The notes below the pieces were generated by a model that saw nothing but the letters and a program-made list of their open reading frames with translations, ran no database searches and had not been told where the DNA came from. Positions 34,445-46,851 of a stretch of 64,000 nt of DNA are shown here, one piece after another (the stretch's first letter is position 1; the number at the start of each line of letters is the position of its first letter). A program made the translations under genes and the position numbers. Origin of the DNA: Eustoma russellianum. Lineage: Eukaryota; Streptophyta; Magnoliopsida; Gentianales; Gentianaceae. The DNA lies in assembly GCA_036186865.1 (NCBI GenBank), contig AP025054.1, positions 21,803,318-21,867,317 of the forward strand, read 5' to 3'.

Positions 34445-34731
34445 TTCTATCTTTTGCATGATTTGCAAAATAAAGGGGGAGATAGAATAAGAACATGATT
34501 TTAGTTGGTAAGTCATGTTTTAGTTGGTAAGTCATGGTGAATCATATACTAAGTTTTTATTGGTATAAATTTTGGAGCATAGGTTAAGGGGGAGAGTATG
34601 AGTTGAGGGGGAGCAGCATACTATTTAAACGTTGAAAACATAGTTGAAAACATTTGGTTAAACTTTTGGTTATAAGTTGTGACATTAAAATCATGTTAGG
34701 TTATTTTGAAAATCATCCAAAAGGGGGAGAA
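34445..34731 (+). other. Copia 3' untranslated region and polypurine tract
   Basis: Three GGGGGAG-type purine runs are seen at about 34475, 34590 and 34605, and the final tract AAAAGGGGGAGAA (34719-34731) abuts the LTR, which is the site of plus-strand priming. Confidence 0.85.
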
Positions 34732-37072
34732 TGTTGAGAAATATGTTTGGATAATTTTCAAAGTCATGATTTTAAGTGATGAATACTTAAAAATGTCACA
34801 CATGGTGTTATATGTGATTAAAAGTTGAACAAGTTCACATCGATCGATCTATGTAAGGCAGATAAGTTTAAGACCTTTCTGTGAGACATCGATCTCTAAA
34901 CCTAAGACACATCAATCGATCGATGTATATCAAACTCTCACTTCGATCGATCGATGTAGGTCAGAGGCAAAACCTGAACCTTTATGTGAGACATCGATCT
35001 ATGAAGCTGAGGCACTTCGATCGATCAATGTCTAGAGTTTTTAGAAAAAATTTTCTAAAATGTGATAAAATGGTTGTTTTCATTTGTACATGATTTATAT
35101 ATGCTCATTATGTGCTAATTATGTGTTTTTGGTGATTATTATTGTCTTGCGACTAACGTGCCTTGGAAGTTTCTACAACTTACCAAAAAGGGCAAAATTG
35201 GTATTTTAAGTTTTGTAGGAACATCATATGGTGAAAAATATTTCAAGTGCATATTATTATCTTGGTTATCATGACAAAGGTGGTATTGTGATTATTTTTG
35301 ATCATCGGGGGCATTTCTGGAGTTTTCTCACACCAGGGGTATTTTGGTCATTTTACCCCCAAGGGTATTTTTGGTATTTTCACTCAAGGAATCTCTTGAG
35401 CATATTATTATCTTCATTCTGGAGCTGTGTTATTATTATTTTGAAGATTATATGGTGATCTTATATCTTATTCTCTCAACCGATGATATTATTAACTATA
35501 GCTGGATATGTGACGATTTGAGATGTCACATTCTATTTTTTCTTGAAGACCCTCTTATATATGTTATAAGAGGATATTAATCATCATCTTTTAGAGATTA
35601 CAAGGTGTCCTTGGTGCAAGATTCATCACAATATGTAAAGGAGAAGAAAGTATGAATTTTGGTGTTATATGTTGACATAATCTTGTCAACACTTATTCAT
35701 TATTTTTTATTCACAAAATTTGAGTTGATATACATACATACAACATCCAAAACGTCCATAAACAGGTGGAGAAGGTGGTGTACTCATTTTATGAGTTGGA
35801 GACAAGAAGACAAACCAAAAGCAAGCTAGTTGGCAAAAGTTGCCAACTTGAAATTTCAAATTTGAATGTAATGGAGACAAGGTTGTTGGAGATGATTATG
35901 GAGGTGCTTTATTTCAAAATTCTCAGCCATCACATGGTCTAAAAGTTGGAGAGAATATGCCATCCATTCACACTATAAATAGGAGGCAAGGTGAAGAAGA
36001 GAAGACACACACTTGAAAGCAAAAATTGAAGATTGTTGTCTTGCTATTCTCTTCTCATATTTTCGTTCATACTTTGTGTAGCTAAGGTGTTCCATTTCTA
36101 GTTGTTGTCCAGCTACACTATACACACCTTCTTGTGTCTTATTTGTAAGATTGATTAGCCAAATCTATAAGGCTACATCAATAGGTGATAGAGGTGTTGC
36201 AACCAAGAGTTGCATAAAGGTGTTCATCCAAGTCTTGAATAGGGTTGGTATTTAACCCAAGGATCAAGCTTGGTTCTTGCTGTAATTTGGTTCATACCAT
36301 AGTGAAATCCAAGTAAAGGTGTTCCTTGGGACTGGAGTAGGTCATATTGACCGAACCAGGATAAATTCTTGGTGTTCTTCTCTTGTTTCTTTATTTCTAT
36401 TTTCTGCCCGTTTTTGACTGCAGTTTTCACACCACTTCTCACGATTTGAAAAAATAGCTAAACATTTTCAAAATTCGTGATTTTTGGTGGAGTTATACTT
36501 CAGACTGTTAGCTTTCATTTGCAACAAGAATCACTTGATTTGAGCAAGGGAAAGTTAGTCTTTCAGTCTTTGCAAGATAACTGCTCCAATCTGGCTGCAA
36601 TCTGACCAGTTTTGAGAAAACTTAAATTCTGTATTTTTCGAGAGTTGGTTAAGGTCAGGGCCTTTTTGAAACTTCATCTAAACATCCTAAGGAGTGTTTT
36701 GATATAAAGATCAACCTTTTTGATTGAGTATTCAAAGAGAAACACGTTTTGCAAAATCAGCAACATTCTGTCTAATTCTGTCCAGATTGACCATCTGAAT
36801 CTTTTTATTTATTTGAAGGGACAAACGATCTTATTTTTGTCTGATTTTTGGACAGAGTCTTGTTAACTCATTGAAGTTACATTCTGAAAAGTTTCATAAT
36901 TTTTGGAGTTGTGTACAATTATTTGTGAATTTTTGAAAAACGGGTTCTGAATCTGAGGTGGTTTCAGATTCTGTTTTCAAAGGGGATTTTAACAAAGGGT
37001 TGTAGTGTAATTTCCGCTAACCACTATTCACCCCCCCTCTAGTGGTGTTTATTGCAGGTGCACGGTCCAACA
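34732..37072 (+). mobile_element. 3' LTR of the SIRE-like copia
   Basis: 2341 bp, exactly the length of the 5' LTR, with about ten substitutions counted by eye. TATA box at 35974. Ends CCAACA followed by TSD GTGAT (37073-37077). Confidence 0.95.
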
Positions 37073-37077
37073 GTGAT

Positions 37078-37134
37078 CCCCTGATTCTGGTGGCTCTCAC
37101 CACCGTTTCCAGCTGGCTCACGTCGTGGAGACAT
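37078..37134 (-). pseudogene. gag: Start of the element A gag gene
   Basis: An ATG at 37134 (element sense) opens MSPRREPAGNGGESHQ and the frame stays open to the copia insertion site. The basic, Gly-rich start is typical of Tekay-type gypsy Gag. The remainder lies at 13195-13463 on the far side of the copia element and is broken there. Confidence 0.65.
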
Positions 37135-37411
37135 TTCTGTAATTCCAGTTCATGAAAAAAAAAATCCGATTAGTCAATAGCGAGTTAAAAAGGTTGGACA
37201 CGGGGTAAAACGGTAATTAGACAGAGAAAGCTCACCATCGTCACACACCTCCCATAACCCGATCATAACCTAGGTCTAAGATCATATCTTAAGTCTACTT
37301 TGTTTATTAGGGGTAAAATCGTCATTTTACAAAGATCATAGCTTATGTCTAAGTGAGCTAGTTAATCATGTGTTTCCGAGGCGGATCTGAAGCCTCGGCT
37401 CTGATACCACC
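37135..37411 (-). other. Element A leader with PBS
   Basis: The PBS (element sense TGGTATCAGAGCC) is at 37397-37409, two bases from the LTR. Between the PBS and gag lies a short stretch of GATCATAGCTTATGTCTAAG-type repeats, as in element B, and a GCCTCGG/CCGAGGC inverted repeat (about 37376-37398). Confidence 0.75.
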
Positions 37412-39495
37412 TGTAGCGCCCCGCTCCCGAGCCCTAAAATCGGGAACAGTGCACCCACCGTATCTCACTAAGGAGAATACAAGGCGTCGAATAAATCTCT
37501 TACATGTCAGAAATGACGTAGAAATTTTTTTTCCTCGCGGAAACGTAAATCATAACTTAAATTAAACTCCATTAATCGTCATTACATTACTGAATAAAAC
37601 TCTAATAATAAAAGTACTACAGAAGTCTGTGAAAATCCCCAAAAGATAACTACCAAAAATCAGCTGCAGAGTTCCCCTCGTATCCTAGCTGCAGCTATCA
37701 ACCAGCCCACTCAGCTATGTCCGTCCCGGCCTCAACAAAGATGTGCTCGTAGTCCTCATCCGGCTCACCTGGGAAGTAGGGGTGAGTGACAGAAATCACC
37801 CAGTAGATGCCCGCCTCAAACAAATACAAAACGTACATACCGAAATGATATAGCCACATAGCACATAAACATGATATAACATATAGCACATATATATAAG
37901 ATAACACGCATAAGATAAAGTAAATGCGATAAGTAAAGCACTCCACATAAAAATGCACAAGTACGTGATGCATGCTCAATTAACGTGTCACATGCAACAA
38001 GAATCATGTCATGCAATATGCCCTAGACCTATATGCAATGCATGATCCCGGGATTGACTGGATGCCTGTAGCCCGTGCACTACAATCCACCCTTGCGGAT
38101 GCCCGTGGCCCGTGCACCACGATCCACCCCAACCGATGCCCGTGGCCCGTGCACCACGATCCACCATAACCAAGTATCCATGGCCCGTACACCATGATCC
38201 ATCATAATCACATACTCATGGCCCGTACACCATGGTCCTCTTCACTCGAGCGTCTGAGACCCGTGCATCTCAGCCCACTCCAAATGCAATGCACATGACA
38301 TGAATGCAGCAACAACCAAATCGCCTGGGGCCCGTACGCCCATCCTCACCATCTCCGGCACTCAATATTTGGCTTCGTAAAATTTTCGAATATTGGAAAG
38401 TTGTTATTTATCACCACCCTCATTTTTTCCTTAGCTTGTATTAATTTACCAGAATTTCCTACTAATTTACCCTATGATTCCCTTATTTAATTTTATTTAT
38501 TACTATTAATTTTTGATTACCTAACTTTACCAAACTTCAGAAATTAAGTGAAAATAATTTAATTTTGACCTTTTATATTTTCTGGAATTTATTTGAATTT
38601 TATTGGTATTTAATTATATTTCTCTGGTCTGATCCGCCAGAGCCGATACATTTTTTTTTGAGAGATTAATGGGCCGCCTTCGGCCCGACCCGCTGGCCAG
38701 TCGACCCGGTCCGTTGGCTGGCCTATTCTCCGTCTTACTTTATTTATTTATTTATTTATTTATTTATTGGCTGTTCCACCAGTGGCAACCCGCGCTGTGA
38801 TTCGTTTTTTCGTTCCCAACCCCCATTTTCTCCTATTTCCAGTCTATAGGAACCTATTCTAAGGCCAAAACATAACTTTTTAAAGGCTCCTAATGTGAAA
38901 GTTCCCCCTTTTCCCCATTTTTAAGGATATTTTGCTTTCGATTCAATCATACCACCAATTTCACACACATACACGCACATAGCAGCCACAAACAAAATAT
39001 CTCATGCTTTCCAACATACACAAAATTAACAACTTAAGCAAATAAAAACAACGGAACAAAATTTACAACTTAAACAATTAAACAACGAAACACATTAGTA
39101 TACCATCAAAGCATGCATGAATCATATCCGTTTGAGGGGGGGAAGAGGCACCTACCTTTTTGACGAATTAACTTCCTACGTAGAATCTCTTCTTTCCAAC
39201 CCCGCTGACCTCTATACTTGGTGTTGGACAAATCCTTCCTTCCTCCCTAAAGGCCTCGGAAGGACAAAAAACTTTAACTTCCACACTTAATCTAGAAAGT
39301 TGACAAGTACAACTTTAAACACCTTTTCGTTTATCATTTTATTACCGTTTCAATTTCTAATTTATCATCCACGTGTAAGTATACCCACGTATATGTCCGT
39401 GCCCATACACATGCATATACGCGCTTATACTTACATGTTTCATCCTCGGCCTACTTTTCACATAACACACAAACCTTAACCCCATAAGAGTCATC

Positions 39496-39571
<76 letters not shown>

Positions 39572-40829
39572 CCCTAGACCAATCACCGGCCGCTACATCC
39601 ATTGCTGCCGTAATCACAATTTACATATGTAAATATATAATTATATATACGGTGCCAACACACATACCCATATGCACACAACAATTCTTCGATAATATTG
39701 TTGACATTTGAAAAATATACATAAAGCCCAAAGCAAACTTAAAGGGCTGTAAACGTAAACAAATTTAAAAAAAAAATTCTCATCTTATCTTCATTTTTTG
39801 AAAGGTTCCAAAATATCGTTTTTTTTAAAAAAAAAAATATTTTCACCGAATCAAATTCTTAATTTAAATCTGACCAACTTCCAGTAACATCATCATCAAG
39901 CCCTTTTCTAACTTTCTAACATTGGATTTCTCTAAGAAATTCAGTATCAACGAAATTTTCTTTTTTTGTGTCTTTGTGTGTTTTTTTTCCCTTTAANNNN
40001 NNNNNNTAGTACTTGTCTCCTTTTTCAGCTTCTTGACAAATTAATTGTAATCGAAATTTCCAATATACCAGTTAGCATAAATTATTGTACTCTAAAAACA
40101 GAAGTTCACAACATTAATATATACATATATTATCGGCACAAACAAATGTTCACATATAAATATGCAAGGCAACAAGTATGTATACCATATACAAAACTTA
40201 TATAAATTCACTATGCATTAAAATACATGTCTTTGGCAAAATATTTATACAACCAATTATGCCATCATATATACTTATGCATGACTCGATTTGATACGAA
40301 AATAGTATAGTAACTTCGTAAAAGCATAGCAAATATAGTAAGGATACTTGCCTCGGATCTTGATTAAACGTACTACGCGAAGAATCGGGGTTGAACGGAT
40401 GAAGAAATTGCTTGTTCTTGGCCTTAAGGCTGGCGGCGTCTTGGGATAAATAAAGAGGGAGGGCTGGCCGCTGTTTTTTTTTTGATGCTATGGGTGTATA
40501 TGTGTATAAATATAAATATAAAAAGAGAGAGAAATTTCACCCCTTTCTTTGTTTTCTTGTGGCTGGCAGCAAAAGTGCTGGGAGTGGGGTGCTGCCGTGG
40601 GGAGAAAAGAGAAGGAATAAGGTGGAAGTTTAGGTGCTATGTATGTATAGATATAGACGTGGGTTAGGGTTTAGGTTATCTTATTCTAGTGTGATTAGGA
40701 TTAGTTTAAATTCAAACTTCATCTATCTACTTCATAATCATATTAAGATTTTAAGTTTTAAACTTATCTTCTTTTATTTTCTTTTCCTGTTCTAATTCTC
40801 TTTTTTTTTTGCCGTGTGTGTATAATATG

Positions 40830-40889
<60 letters not shown>

Positions 40890-40911
40890 TATGAAAATGC
40901 GGGTCATGACA
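37412..40911 (-). mobile_element. Element A right LTR (5' LTR in element sense)
   Basis: 3500 bp. Exon-2-like segment 37698-37768, acceptor at 37769, hairpin array 38067-38273, donor at 39155. The (TA)n run at 39499-39569 is more than twice as long as its partner in the left LTR (9308-9338). Ten Ns at 39997-40006 mark a second sequence gap, about 14 bp long in the left LTR. Right TSD ATTTG at 40912-40916. Confidence 0.92.
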
Positions 40912-40916
40912 ATTTG

Positions 40917-42022
40917 TGATCTTATCTGAAAGCTCTCTACAATTATGAAAGACAGTTTGCCATCAATAAGAGGGACCCCAATATATCTTATTGGAAGGTC
41001 CCCAACTTCATTCCTAATAATTCAGCTAGTTCATCCTTTTCCAAGAGAAAATCCCATATGTGAATATTTCGCATTTCTATAGATTAAGCTGCAGGCTTGA
41101 GAAAGATTAGAATTCCACCAGTGCCTCTTTTATGACCAACACAGAGTTAGTATTTGCCTTTGATAGAATAAATAGATCATTTACAAAAGTCGAAGAAGAA
41201 AGTTTAATATGTTCTTATTTAGGATGAAAACTGTAAGGAGGGTTAAGGATCTTCTCTTTTAAGAGTTCTTTTAAGAGTTGAGTGAAACTTTCCATGATAA
41301 GGGTGAAAAGGCAAAGGGATAAGGGGTCCCCTTGTCTGAGCCCCTTTGTTGCTTTGAAGTTTTCAATCAAAAGCTTCATTCATATTATGGAGAATGAAGT
41401 TGTGGAGATACATATCTAAATCCATCTAGTGTAGTTGTCCGAAAAGTTCATCATCTTTAAGATCCCCAATAAGTACCGCTAATTAATAGTATCAAACGCC
41501 TCATAATGTCAACTTTAATTGCACAACACTTTGGCCCTCCTGATCTCTTGTAATTTTTAACAATTTCATGCATCAGAAATACATTGTTTTGAATGGTTTT
41601 TCCTTTAACAAAGGCCACATCAACAAGGAGGAGAACCAAAGGTTTAATCATATTGATTAGCACCTTATGAATGACTTTGTAGGTAACATTACAACAGGAA
41701 ATGAGTATGAACTCCTTCATTTTGATTGGGTTGTCAAACTTAGGAATCAAAAAGATAACAGTGGCATTCACAGGTTAGTAGATTGCATATAAGAGTTGTT
41801 CTCCCAATCTTTGATTCTCTTTTTGGAGACTGGAGATGACAGTTGCTGATTATGGACATTAGATAGAGGTCTCCTAATCCAATTTTGAGTAGGAGCACCA
41901 GTAGTGGGTGGAGATGTGAAGAGATTTTTAGTGAATGCAGAGGCCATCAATTTAACTGGCTCATAGTCCCCAACCATCAGTCCCTCATCATTATAGAGCC
42001 ATAAGTATTTTCTTCCTTGCAT
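40917..42022 (-). pseudogene. LINE ORF2: reverse transcriptase, 5' side of element A
   Basis: Minus-strand translation gives the RT approach region (KYLWLYNDEG, VKLMASAFTKNLFTS), then NATVIFLIPKFDNPIKMKEF, ISCCNVTYKVIHKVL and KCCAIKVDIM, a GLRQGDPLS motif at about 41321-41343 and the active-site box at 41176-41187. The box reads FVND where LINE enzymes have FADD or YADD, so the catalytic residues are lost. Frameshifts occur between blocks. The enzyme would prime reverse transcription at the nicked target. Coding continues at 7214 after the element A insertion. Confidence 0.85.
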
Positions 42023-43110
42023 TATGAGCTTTAACTGTTTTGTGAAAGAACCTAGTATTTTTGTCTCCCTCTTTCACCCACTTGAGATCATAGACTTCTC
42101 TCTCAAAAAAGATTCTTAAAATGAAAAAAACCTAGTATAGTCCTCGATTAGACTCTTCACCAGTGTTTGAAGTTGAGGGTTAAAAGGAACCTTAACCAGT
42201 TCTCTTTGAGCTTCTTCTAGCTTTACTCTAGTTTTATCGACTCATAAGGGATTTGCCTATATTTCTCCTTGTTCAGATTTTTTTAGACGGTCTTTCAGTC
42301 TCTTAAGCTTTTTAGCTGAGGGAGTCAGGGGATTTCTTTTTTATTCAGCTTTCCAACTATCCTTCCGGATATTCTTAAAACTTAGATGTTTCATCCAACA
42401 CTTCAAGACCAAATTTGTTCTTCATTTGAATAGCAAGGACTCCTGGAGATTGATTAGAGGCAATGGGGGCTTCATAATCCAATTCAAACAGAGGGATTTG
42501 TCCTTTTCACTGTTCATTACAAAACATATGGATCAATCTTTCTGTAGACTCTATTATTAGCATCTCTATTATTTGACTAGTTGAATTCAAACCCTCCAGA
42601 TGTAATGCTGATCATATCAATATCCTTTTCAGTGAATTTTTTGATTGCATTCCTGTCAATCCTCTTCGTATCTATTTTTCCTTGCCTATCAAGTATGATG
42701 TTAAAGTCTCCTATTATTAACCAAGTCTAATCTCCATATAATTGGTGTTGGTATTTTAGTTCCCTCTATAGATTCCTTTTATTGCTCTTCTCATTGTATC
42801 CATATCAACAGTTAGGATGAACACTTCATCCTTAAAGGAGATTAGGCCTCATTCTGCAAGTAATGGATTGTTCATTACAATGCAGTAGCTTGCCCTGAAA
42901 AAGATTTGTATTCCAAGCTATCCAAATCCTGGAGACAGTACTAGGTAGCATGTTATGTAGCACCTCCTAATGCATGAATACATTCCTAGATACATTGACT
43001 TCTACTAGTCTTATGAGTCCAATATTCTTATCTATAATATATTCATTAACGTCTTGTTGTCTCAAAGAAGAGCTGAGTACTCTAATATTCCAGCAAGCTA
43101 ATTTTATCAT
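42023..43110 (-). pseudogene. LINE ORF2: apurinic-type endonuclease domain
   Basis: ORF2 probably begins at the ATG at 43110 (MIKLACWNIRVLSSS), the usual start of the plant LINE endonuclease/exonuclease/phosphatase domain. Further in are NIGLIRLVEVNVS, WLIIGDFNIILD and a GGFEFN segment. Stops and frameshifts are scattered through it. This domain nicks target DNA for target-primed reverse transcription. Confidence 0.8.
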
Positions 43111-43976
43111 CGTAAGGATTTGGTGCCTCTTGGGTCGGCGTCTGTTTGCACCCCTTGATACTGCCTTACAAGAGGGACGTTTTTGTCTACCTTATACATC
43201 TCCATACTGGTCTAGCTGACTAGAGTAATTTATCATGTCATTTGATGAGCTACCCTTCATAAGGGTTGTTCTTATTTTCTTAGATTGTACACCATGTTTG
43301 TTGGTAGTAGTTCGTTCTATTTCCTGATCCGAAGAAGCACCTCCTCATCATAGCGTATAGGTTGTCCAACTTATTTTGTCATTTCCCCCTTGTATTTCAC
43401 CTTTAATATAGATTTGTCTATGTCTAGCCTTTGTAGAACAGGATTGTCAAGTGGTTCCTCCTCAAATAGAAGTTGAAATTGGTCCTCCACTTAGTCATTG
43501 TCGTAGGAGTCTTCATCCTCACCAGAACATACGTGAGAGAAATACCCCTGCTCCCCATCGCCTACTTGTCTTATGAGGTTTTTGTCCATAAACTGATCCT
43601 CTTCATTGCTGTTTTGTTCTTCAAGAGACTTTGTGTCTACATCCAAGGTAGCCAGAGGACTAAACTTGTTAGTATTACTTGTTTCATTCTGAGAACAACA
43701 TATAACTATGTTGTTGCTACCTTCCTTGTATCCTCAATCCTTTTTCTTGTCAGTTTTCATAGGGTTCTTTAACAATGGTGAGGTAGGAAGCTTATTCAAG
43801 ACCTCAAGCCTCTCTCTCCATTATGGGTATGTTGTTGAAAAGGAATGTTTTCTCCTTCAGCTTCCTCGATTTCCATCATGTTTGGTAGTTGGTTGGCTTT
43901 TGAAATTGTCTTACCTTTACTTAGTTGCTTGATTTATGTTGTCTTTTGCTGGCGTGGCTTCTCTTGTGCTTTCTAG
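43111..43976 (-). pseudogene. LINE ORF1 C-terminal region and ORF1-ORF2 spacer
   Basis: No conserved domain is visible. This region is expected to hold the low-complexity C-terminal part of ORF1. Open frames on the plus strand here are shadows. Confidence 0.45.
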
Positions 43977-44850
43977 CTATTGTTCTTTTTCAGAAGAAGG
44001 CTTGTACCTTTTTTGTTTAATTCCAACACAACAGCTCTGGTCAAAGGTTTTATATTTTGCACATTGTATAAACATGCATTCATAAGTAATTTCTTGCCAA
44101 AATTCCTTCCTACATTCATCAATGAGCTTTACTTTGCTAGGAAGATCATCACGAGCTTTAACTTCAATGCAAAGCCTTGCATAAGCAACTCTAGTCTGAG
44201 CAGTGGTATGCCTATGCATAAACATGGCTTTCCAATAAGCATACCAATTCTACCTAGGGTGATAGGATTGAAATAGTGAAGCTCAAGCAGGGAATATGAA
44301 TCCAAATTGGGATACATTCAATTTTAATTTTTCAATTTTGTTTTATGCGTTCTATGGTCAGAGAAACAAAAAAATTTGTTACCAAAGAGCAGAGGAGAAA
44401 GATCCAAGATTTCTTACTTACCAGCCTCATATTGAAATCTGAATATGAAGAGATCTTCATTGAGTTTCTGGGTTTCCATGAGACCTGTGTTGCTCCATTT
44501 CTTCTCCGAGAAGTTCTTCAACTTGTAGAAAGAAGCAGTATTTCCAAAAACTTGGCATACAACCATAGCATTCCACTTTAGTCTGCCATCGCTGACTTCA
44601 TGAGGTGGGATTGCGACAAATTTTTCGCCTTTGCCAACTCCAAATCTCTAAAATTGAAGGGTAGATTATTCTTCGAGCTTGAAATCAGGCTTGAACAAGT
44701 TTATCCAAGCCGATTTTGCACGTATGACTTCTTGCATGTTACAGATCAAGCAAGGATCTTAATGGTCGAGCCATTTCAGAAAGAAAAAAAGGAAGAAAAA
44801 AATTTTCTCGGCCGCTTAGACGGGACCAGAGTGGCCTAGACAGCCGAAGA
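43977..44850 (-). pseudogene. LINE ORF1: DUF4283-type RNA-binding protein with zinc-knuckle relic
   Basis: In broken frames the minus strand reads LKWNAMVVCQVFGN, FSEKKWSNTGLMETQKL, NEDLFIFRFQYEAGK and LLFGNKFFCF, then the segment TLGRIGMLIGKP and RVAYARLCIEVKARDDLP. These are typical DUF4283 blocks of plant LINE ORF1. The following zinc knuckle retains IQCAKYKTF but its second Cys and its His are changed. ORF1 coats LINE RNA. The 5' end and promoter are unclear. Confidence 0.8.
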
Positions 44851-45120
44851 CGATGACAGATATTGTATGTCACAAGATAGAGAAGGGGGGGAAGGTTTTT
44901 GATAGAGAATGGATGAAGATGTGACCGTTGAAGTTTTGGACACAGAAGGAAAATAAACATTATGGGTGGTTCGTGGCGGAGAAGGAGAAAGAGGGATAGT
45001 TGGGGTGAAACTTTATCCATTGGGTATGGGAAGTTTTAGAGAGAGGTGAGAACAAATAATTTTAAAGAGAGAGCGAACTATGTCGCAGTCCAAAATTTAA
45101 CAATGAATCACAAATTGTTA
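44851..45120 (-). other. Probable LINE 5' end
   Basis: Purine-rich on the plus strand (GGAGAAGGAGAAAGAG) and therefore pyrimidine-rich in LINE sense. No clear 5' border or target duplication could be set. Confidence 0.35.
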
Positions 45121-46846
45121 ACGTGAAAATACCACATTAATGGCTCTAGGATATTAGTTAGATTGCGTAACTGCTGAAAATAGCCCCAGTGAATGTTCTA
45201 AAATCTAAATGACAGATTCTTGAGGAAAACAAATACAAAATATAAGACAAGTTTAGCTACAAAATAACATTTCAAGCAAAAATTATACCGGAAGATGGTC
45301 TCCCAAGCGCGGATTGATGGTGGCTCATTGCTCTGCTAAGGCACGACTACCATGCAATCAACCTGACGTCCAACAAAACCTCTAAGATAGAAAACCACAG
45401 ATAACAAGAACAAAACCAAAATGAAGTTACTGGTCCAACTTGAAGATGACTATTGCTTTATAAAAGAAAAGCAGAAAGAGCCAACTAAACTCGAAAAAGC
45501 TAGCAAAAGAATCCGTCAAAATTTCCTCAATTTACAACCATTATCTTAACCATACTTCAAATCGTAAATAACTGATTTCTAGTTAGAAAAGCAAAAATAG
45601 CTACTTGTCCTAATAAATTCCAATAAACACCGTAACTGATTCTCCTAAAAGAACAGATGGGATCTAGATTCTAGAACGTTACAAAAACAAACATGTTAGG
45701 GAACTGCTGAGCAACGAGTAAAACCAAAGAGACTAGCTACTTCTCCTAATAAACTCCAATAAACACCGTAACTGATTCTCCTAAAAAAACAGATGGGATC
45801 TAGATTCTAAAACGTTACGAAAACAAACATGTGAGAGAACTGCTGAGCAACGAGTAAAACCGAAGCGACTAAGTATCAGTATTTATCAATCTAACGTTAG
45901 AATGAATGTTTTGATGAGTTTAAAAGATTGATACGCTTGAGAAAAGGTTAGAAAAAATTGACTTAAAGAATAAAATCATGAAAACTCATTTTCACTTATT
46001 TTAAGCTCTATTCTCTCTTCATCTTAAAAGTCCTCAAGTGCAAAGTGCTAAAAGCTCATTTGCCCTACATTACTTGTATCAATTGTTTTATTGTGAGAGC
46101 ATTGAAGCCAAACACAAGAGAAACTAAACATGTTTGATCAATTATTTGTGATTTAGACTTGATTTGAAAGTGTAAACCCAATTCTTCATCCAAAACTTAT
46201 CTGGTGGAAGAACTTTGTTAAAGTTGTGAAGAGGCAAGTAAAAAAGATTTAAGCTCTTGCTTGTAGTTGTTGTAAGAGTTTTAGTTTCACAAGATGTAAT
46301 AATTGTTGTAGTATGAGCATATAAACCTCTTTGAGGCAGTTTTATAGTTGTTAAAAATCCATTTTGGAAACAAAGTGGTAGTGGAGTAAAATCAAGGAGA
46401 TTCAAACCAGTATAAATTGTGTCTTCATTCACTATTTCTCATCTCTTTTTTTAATTTTGGTAAATGCCTTGAGCTGGAGTGAACTAAACAGAGAAAAACA
46501 TGAAAAATTATCCAACACTATTAACCTCTTTAGAGCGTTCTTCACAGACCTAACACCCAATTCATGTGTAAGTACCAAAGCAAGACACAGGTATAGAACT
46601 GAAGTTGGAAAAGATAGAGAGGTAGTGAACCTAGTACAATTATTCACACGAGCTATAAATGTTCAAGTAGATGTCATAGATATGACGATAAGCATACTTC
46701 AATCAGGAATATTTAGGACCTTGATATTTTACAATCTAGCCTATTCCCCACCAATATTAGAGTCCAATTTCACAAGCAGGTTGATATTTTCAAAATTTAC
46801 CGTGTTTTCTTCCCTTTTCTCTTTTAATAGTATGACTCTGAAACTT
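45121..46846. other. Unassigned DNA left of complex C
   Basis: No recognised gene. It contains the 136-bp tandem duplication (45601-45871). Two sizeable frames on opposite strands (46142-46432 minus, 96 codons; 46457-46951 plus, 164 codons and running into the LTR) show no domain I recognise. The stretch continues at 62153 on the other side of complex C. Confidence 0.5.
45601..45871. repeat. 136-bp tandem duplication
   Basis: Two adjacent units (45601-45736 and 45737-about 45871) starting CTACTTSTCCTAATAAA and ending in CAACGAGTAAAACC plus GACTA, with about ten differences between them. An old local duplication with no recognised function. Confidence 0.88.
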
Positions 46847-46851
46847 GTAAG
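46847..46851. repeat. Target-site duplication of complex C (left copy)
   Basis: GTAAG, repeated at 62148-62152 outside the last LTR. Confidence 0.9.

Larger units (their letters stand above)
13464..37072 (+). mobile_element. SIRE-like Ty1/copia retrotransposon inserted into element A, itself split by element B
   Basis: It has two 2341-bp LTRs, a Met-tRNA PBS, gag, protease, integrase, RT and RNase H in copia order, and a polypurine tract. Long LTRs, an extended coiled-coil Gag and a TGLGY motif in the Gag/Pol linker are features of the SIRE/Maximus lineage. With element B (13.1 kb) and one TSD copy removed, the element is about 10.5 kb. LTRs differ at about ten positions counted by eye, so insertion is recent. 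A frameshift, two stops and a changed RT active site make it non-autonomous. Confidence 0.93.
7220..40911 (-). mobile_element. Element A: long-LTR, gypsy-derived non-autonomous retrotransposon (LARD-like), with nested insertions
   Basis: Element sense is the minus strand. Two LTRs of about 3.45-3.5 kb flank an internal region that is only about 3.1 kb once the nested copia element is removed. It carries a Met-tRNA PBS, a polypurine tract, a gag start and a gag relic, but no recognisable protease, RT or integrase. This fits a large retrotransposon derivative that depends on proteins from an autonomous relative. The 3' end retains the sequence for an EDETF-like pol tail typical of Tekay-type chromoviruses. 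LTR borders are TGTAGCG...TGACA on the plus strand. Confidence 0.9.
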
